Assembly: GCA_937907035.1 (NCBI GenBank)
Contig: CALCTX010000341.1
Span: forward strand, 1-7,414
DNA length: 7,414 bases
Direction: 5' to 3'
Origin: an uncultured Selenomonadales bacterium
GTDB lineage: Bacteria; Bacillota_C; Negativicutes; Selenomonadales; Selenomonadaceae
The notes under the pieces are model-generated. The model had not been told where the DNA came from, searched no databases, and worked only from the letters and a program-made list of their open reading frames with translations. The translations under genes were made by a program, and so were the position numbers. Numbering within the stretch: position 1 is the stretch's first letter; the number at the start of each line of letters is the position of its first letter. Positions 5,404-7,414 of this stretch are shown here, one piece after another.

Positions 5404-7296
5404 TTATGGTGTTATTATACCTGTTTGTGTTTTTCTATTCAACCGTTCTTTTTTTGGTACCGGCCCTACCGGAGTTTTCTTTTTTTCTGTCGGCACCGGA
5501 GCAGCAGGCTCTGTCTCATTCGTCTTGCTTTCAACCATTAATTGTCCCGGAATATCAAAAACCGCCTCAAGTATCCGTCTCCCGATCGGTACTGCCGAAA
5601 GAGACCCAAACCCTCCTTGTTCAACTATAACAGCAACAACTACATCAGGATTATTAAAAGGTCCATAAGCAACAAACCAACCATGATCTGCACCTTGAGA
5701 ATTTTCTGCTGTACCGGTTTTCCCGGCAATCTCAACCGGAAATCCGGCAAACACGCCCGCTGCTGTACCATACTGCGTAACACCTTTCAGTCCTTGCTGA
5801 ACCAAGCGGATAACACTGTCCGGCACCTCAAGGGTCGAAACCAATTCCGGAGAAAATTCCTTGATCATCTGTCCATCTGCCGTCGTGATCTTTTTTACTA
5901 AATGAGGACGATAACATTTTCCTCCGGCAGCGATCTCGCCCATTACCATTGCCGCTTGCAATGGTGTAACAGCTTGGAACCCCTGGCCGATAGCCGCATC
6001 ACAGGTTTCTCCCGGATACCATTCCTCTTCAAATGTATCCATTTTATACTTACGGTTTGCTACTAAGCCTTCCGATTCATCCGGTAAATTCACCCCGGTT
6101 TCTTTCCCCAAGCCAAACATTCGGGCATATTTTTCCAATACATCGATCCCCATCCGGATTCCCATTTCATAAAAATAGTAATTATCCGAATGCGCCATCG
6201 CTTCTTCAAAATTCAACCAACCTAAAACTTCCCCGCCGGCATTGGTTTTCTCATCAATATAAAACACGCCGGTATCAAGTATCTTTTCTTCCGGTGTTAC
6301 ATTGCCATTTGTCAATGCTGCTACACCGGTAACGATCTTAAATGTTGATCCCGGTGGATATTCTCCGTTGATCGCCTTATTTACCATTGGATGATTAGGA
6401 TTCTCATTGATCGGTTTCCAATCTTTTTCCGAAATGCCATTGACAAACAAATTTGGATCAAACGCCGGTCGGCTTACCATCGCTAAAATCTCTCCGGTCT
6501 TCGGATTAAGAACTACTGCGGCTGCTGCCCCCGCTCCAATAGAAGACAATTGGTCATCAACTGCTTTTTCTGCAGCCATCTGAATCCGATGATCGATCGT
6601 TAAGTGAAAATCATATCCCGGCTTCGGTTCCTCTTCGCCCAATTCCTGTACCAATTTGCCGCTTACATCAACCTCAACCCGTTTTCCGCCATCTTTGCCG
6701 CGGATTTCCTGATCGTAATATTGCTCAAGCCCAAATTTGCCGATCATGTCGCCCATACGATAACCGTCTTTTTTCTTTTTTTCCAGCTCGGCATCGCTTA
6801 TCTCACTTACATATCCGTATATGTGCGCACCTTGTTCTTTATAAATGTATTGTCTTATCGGTTGGGCTTCAATAATAACACCGGGATAACTATTCCGTTG
6901 CTCCTGAATTATCGTCATTATTTCCGGACCGATATCCGCCTTTATACGTATCGGCGCAAAATCCTCATGCGCATCTATCTTTGCCTGTATCTCTTTTTTA
7001 GGAATATTTAACAGATTTGCCAGACGATCAATAACTTCATTCGGAATTTTCTCCGTCAACGGCAACAAAGAAACGACAAAGCCCGGCCTGTTATTTACCA
7101 ATGGAGCCCCGTTACGATCATAAATGTTGCCGCGCGGCGCTATTTTCGGAATTATACGTATGCGGTTACCTTCTGCCAATCGAGAATATTTTTCTCCATC
7201 ATAAACTTGCAGATAACCGATCCGGGCAATTAAAACTACGATCACCAATACAAATGCCGCGGATATCAGCTTCAATCTGCCCTCAAACTCATTCAC
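5404..7296 (-). CDS. mrdA: Penicillin-binding protein 2, elongation-specific peptidoglycan transpeptidase
   Basis: This is a class B penicillin-binding protein that cross-links peptidoglycan during side-wall growth. It is anchored in the membrane and works with RodA and MreBCD. With the chosen start it has 630 residues. A single membrane helix lies at about 9-29, with little before it. The dimerisation (pedestal) domain begins near 50 and carries the family signature APRGNIYDRNG at 53-63. The transpeptidase domain shows SxxK at 317-320 (STFK, nucleophile Ser317), SxN at 370-372 (SDN) and KTG at 526-528. After about residue 585 comes a tail rich in Pro, Lys and Thr. The frame can be extended 13 codons to a GTG at 7335, but that codon lies inside the 7329-7349 hairpin and lacks a ribosome binding site. 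The GTG at 7296 has AAAGG 12 bases upstream and gives the usual short cytoplasmic N-terminus (MNEFEGRLK). The middle of the SxN motif is Asp rather than the common Cys. Identity is firm; the start is likely. Confidence 0.95.
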   Translation of the reverse strand: MNEFEGRLKLISAAFVLVIVVLIARIGYLQVYDGEKYSRLAEGNRIRIIPKIAPRGNIYDRNGAPLVNNRPGFVVSLLPLTEKIPNEVIDRLANLLNIPKKEIQAKIDAHEDFAPIRIKADIGPEIMTIIQEQRNSYPGVIIEAQPIRQYIYKEQGAHIYGYVSEISDAELEKKKKDGYRMGDMIGKFGLEQYYDQEIRGKDGGKRVEVDVSGKLVQELGEEEPKPGYDFHLTIDHRIQMAAEKAVDDQLSSIGAGAAAAVVLNPKTGEILAMVSRPAFDPNLFVNGISEKDWKPINENPNHPMVNKAINGEYPPGSTFKIVTGVAALTNGNVTPEEKILDTGVFYIDEKTNAGGEVLGWLNFEEAMAHSDNYYFYEMGIRMGIDVLEKYARMFGLGKETGVNLPDESEGLVANRKYKMDTFEEEWYPGETCDAAIGQGFQAVTPLQAAMVMGEIAAGGKCYRPHLVKKITTADGQMIKEFSPELVSTLEVPDSVIRLVQQGLKGVTQYGTAAGVFAGFPVEIAGKTGTAENSQGADHGWFVAYGPFNNPDVVVAVIVEQGGFGSLSAVPIGRRILEAVFDIPGQLMVESKTNETEPAAPVPTEKKKTPVGPVPKKERLNRKTQTGIITP

Positions 7297-7328
7297 CGTT
7301 GTAACCAACCTTTCGCAAATGTCAAAAC

Positions 7329-7349
7329 AAGGCACCTTGCAGGTGCCTT
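7329..7349 (-). terminator. Intercistronic hairpin, possible weak terminator or attenuator
   Basis: On the minus strand an 8-bp perfect stem (AAGGCACC / GGTGCCTT) closes a 5-base loop (TGCAA). It is followed by TTGTTTT, with the stem's last two bases (TT) opening that run. The stem starts on the last base of the upstream stop codon. The T-run is short and interrupted, so full termination is unlikely. Partial termination, protection of upstream mRNA from 3' exonucleases, or a processing site are all possible. On the plus strand the same stem is followed by TTTACTTTTT, but no plus-strand gene is seen that would need it. Confidence 0.45.
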
Positions 7350-7414
7350 TACTTTTTCTCCTCTTTTAACCGTACATCAACCTCACGAACCAGAAAATGA
7401 ATTAATAATGAAGG
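7349..7414 (-). CDS. C-terminal end of a gene upstream of mrdA, probably MreD (partial)
   Basis: An open frame enters from the right edge and runs 21 codons to a TAA stop. The visible tail has a hydrophobic start (PSLLIHFLV) and then a charged end (REVDVRLKEEKK). This fits the last membrane helix and cytoplasmic tail of an integral membrane protein. The family cannot be recognised from 21 residues. The MreD call rests on position, because mreB-mreC-mreD-mrdA-minCDE is a common order in Firmicutes that keep a Min system. MreD is a membrane component of the elongasome that works with MreC and PBP2. The stop codon touches the hairpin at 7329-7349, and the gap to the chosen mrdA start is 52 bases. 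Identity is inferred; the open frame is directly seen. Confidence 0.55.
   Translation of the reverse strand, partial: PSLLIHFLVREVDVRLKEEKK

Noticed and set aside
7301..7325. Perfect TTGACA (7320-7325) as a promoter for mrdA
   Set aside because: The best -10 at 16 bases is only TACAAC, lacking the key final T. A transcript from it would start at or past the chosen start codon and lose the ribosome binding site.
7297..7335. Thirteen-codon longer N-terminus for mrdA from the GTG at 7335
   Set aside because: The GTG sits in the loop-side arm of a stable hairpin with no ribosome binding site, and the added residues (PCFDICERLVTT) are not typical of PBP2.

Overview
The window holds conserved housekeeping genes, all read leftward (minus strand). 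They look chromosomal and come from a low-to-moderate-GC bacterium of the Firmicutes/Bacillota. The mre-mrdA-minCDE order together with a true MinE suggests a rod-shaped member of the Negativicutes or Clostridia rather than a Bacillus, which uses DivIVA/MinJ in place of MinE. This placement is inferred from gene order and protein style; no rRNA or other lineage marker is present. I see no mobile element, tRNA, CRISPR array or phage gene.

In the direction of transcription (right to left), the window opens with the last 21 codons of a gene that is probably mreD. A small GC-rich hairpin follows, then mrdA (the elongation transpeptidase PBP2) and the division-site genes minC, minD and minE. This is a cell-shape and septum-placement operon: MreD and PBP2 belong to the elongasome, and MinCDE keeps the FtsZ ring at mid-cell. 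The operon closes at a strong intrinsic terminator right after minE.

A second transcription unit begins at once. A sigma-A-type promoter sits against the terminator T-run and drives lepA (elongation factor 4), hemW (radical SAM heme chaperone) and a short MGMT-type gene whose active-site cysteine is intact. This unit ends at another intrinsic terminator at 88-127.

The last 60 bases on the left carry a further leftward promoter (TTGACT, 17 bp, TATCAT) and one arm of a CIRCE operator (GAGTGCTAA on the plus strand), cut by the window edge. In many Firmicutes lepA-hemW is followed by hrcA-grpE-dnaK-dnaJ, so the next gene to the left is most likely hrcA, under HrcA repression.

Start codons were re-chosen for mrdA (GTG), lepA (TTG), hemW (ATG) and the MGMT-like gene (ATG), using ribosome binding sites, promoter positions and family N-termini. 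I found no convincing evidence of a wholly new system. The most useful observations are the half CIRCE site, the mreD-mrdA hairpin, the placement of the MGMT-like gene and the unusual active-site surroundings of PBP2.
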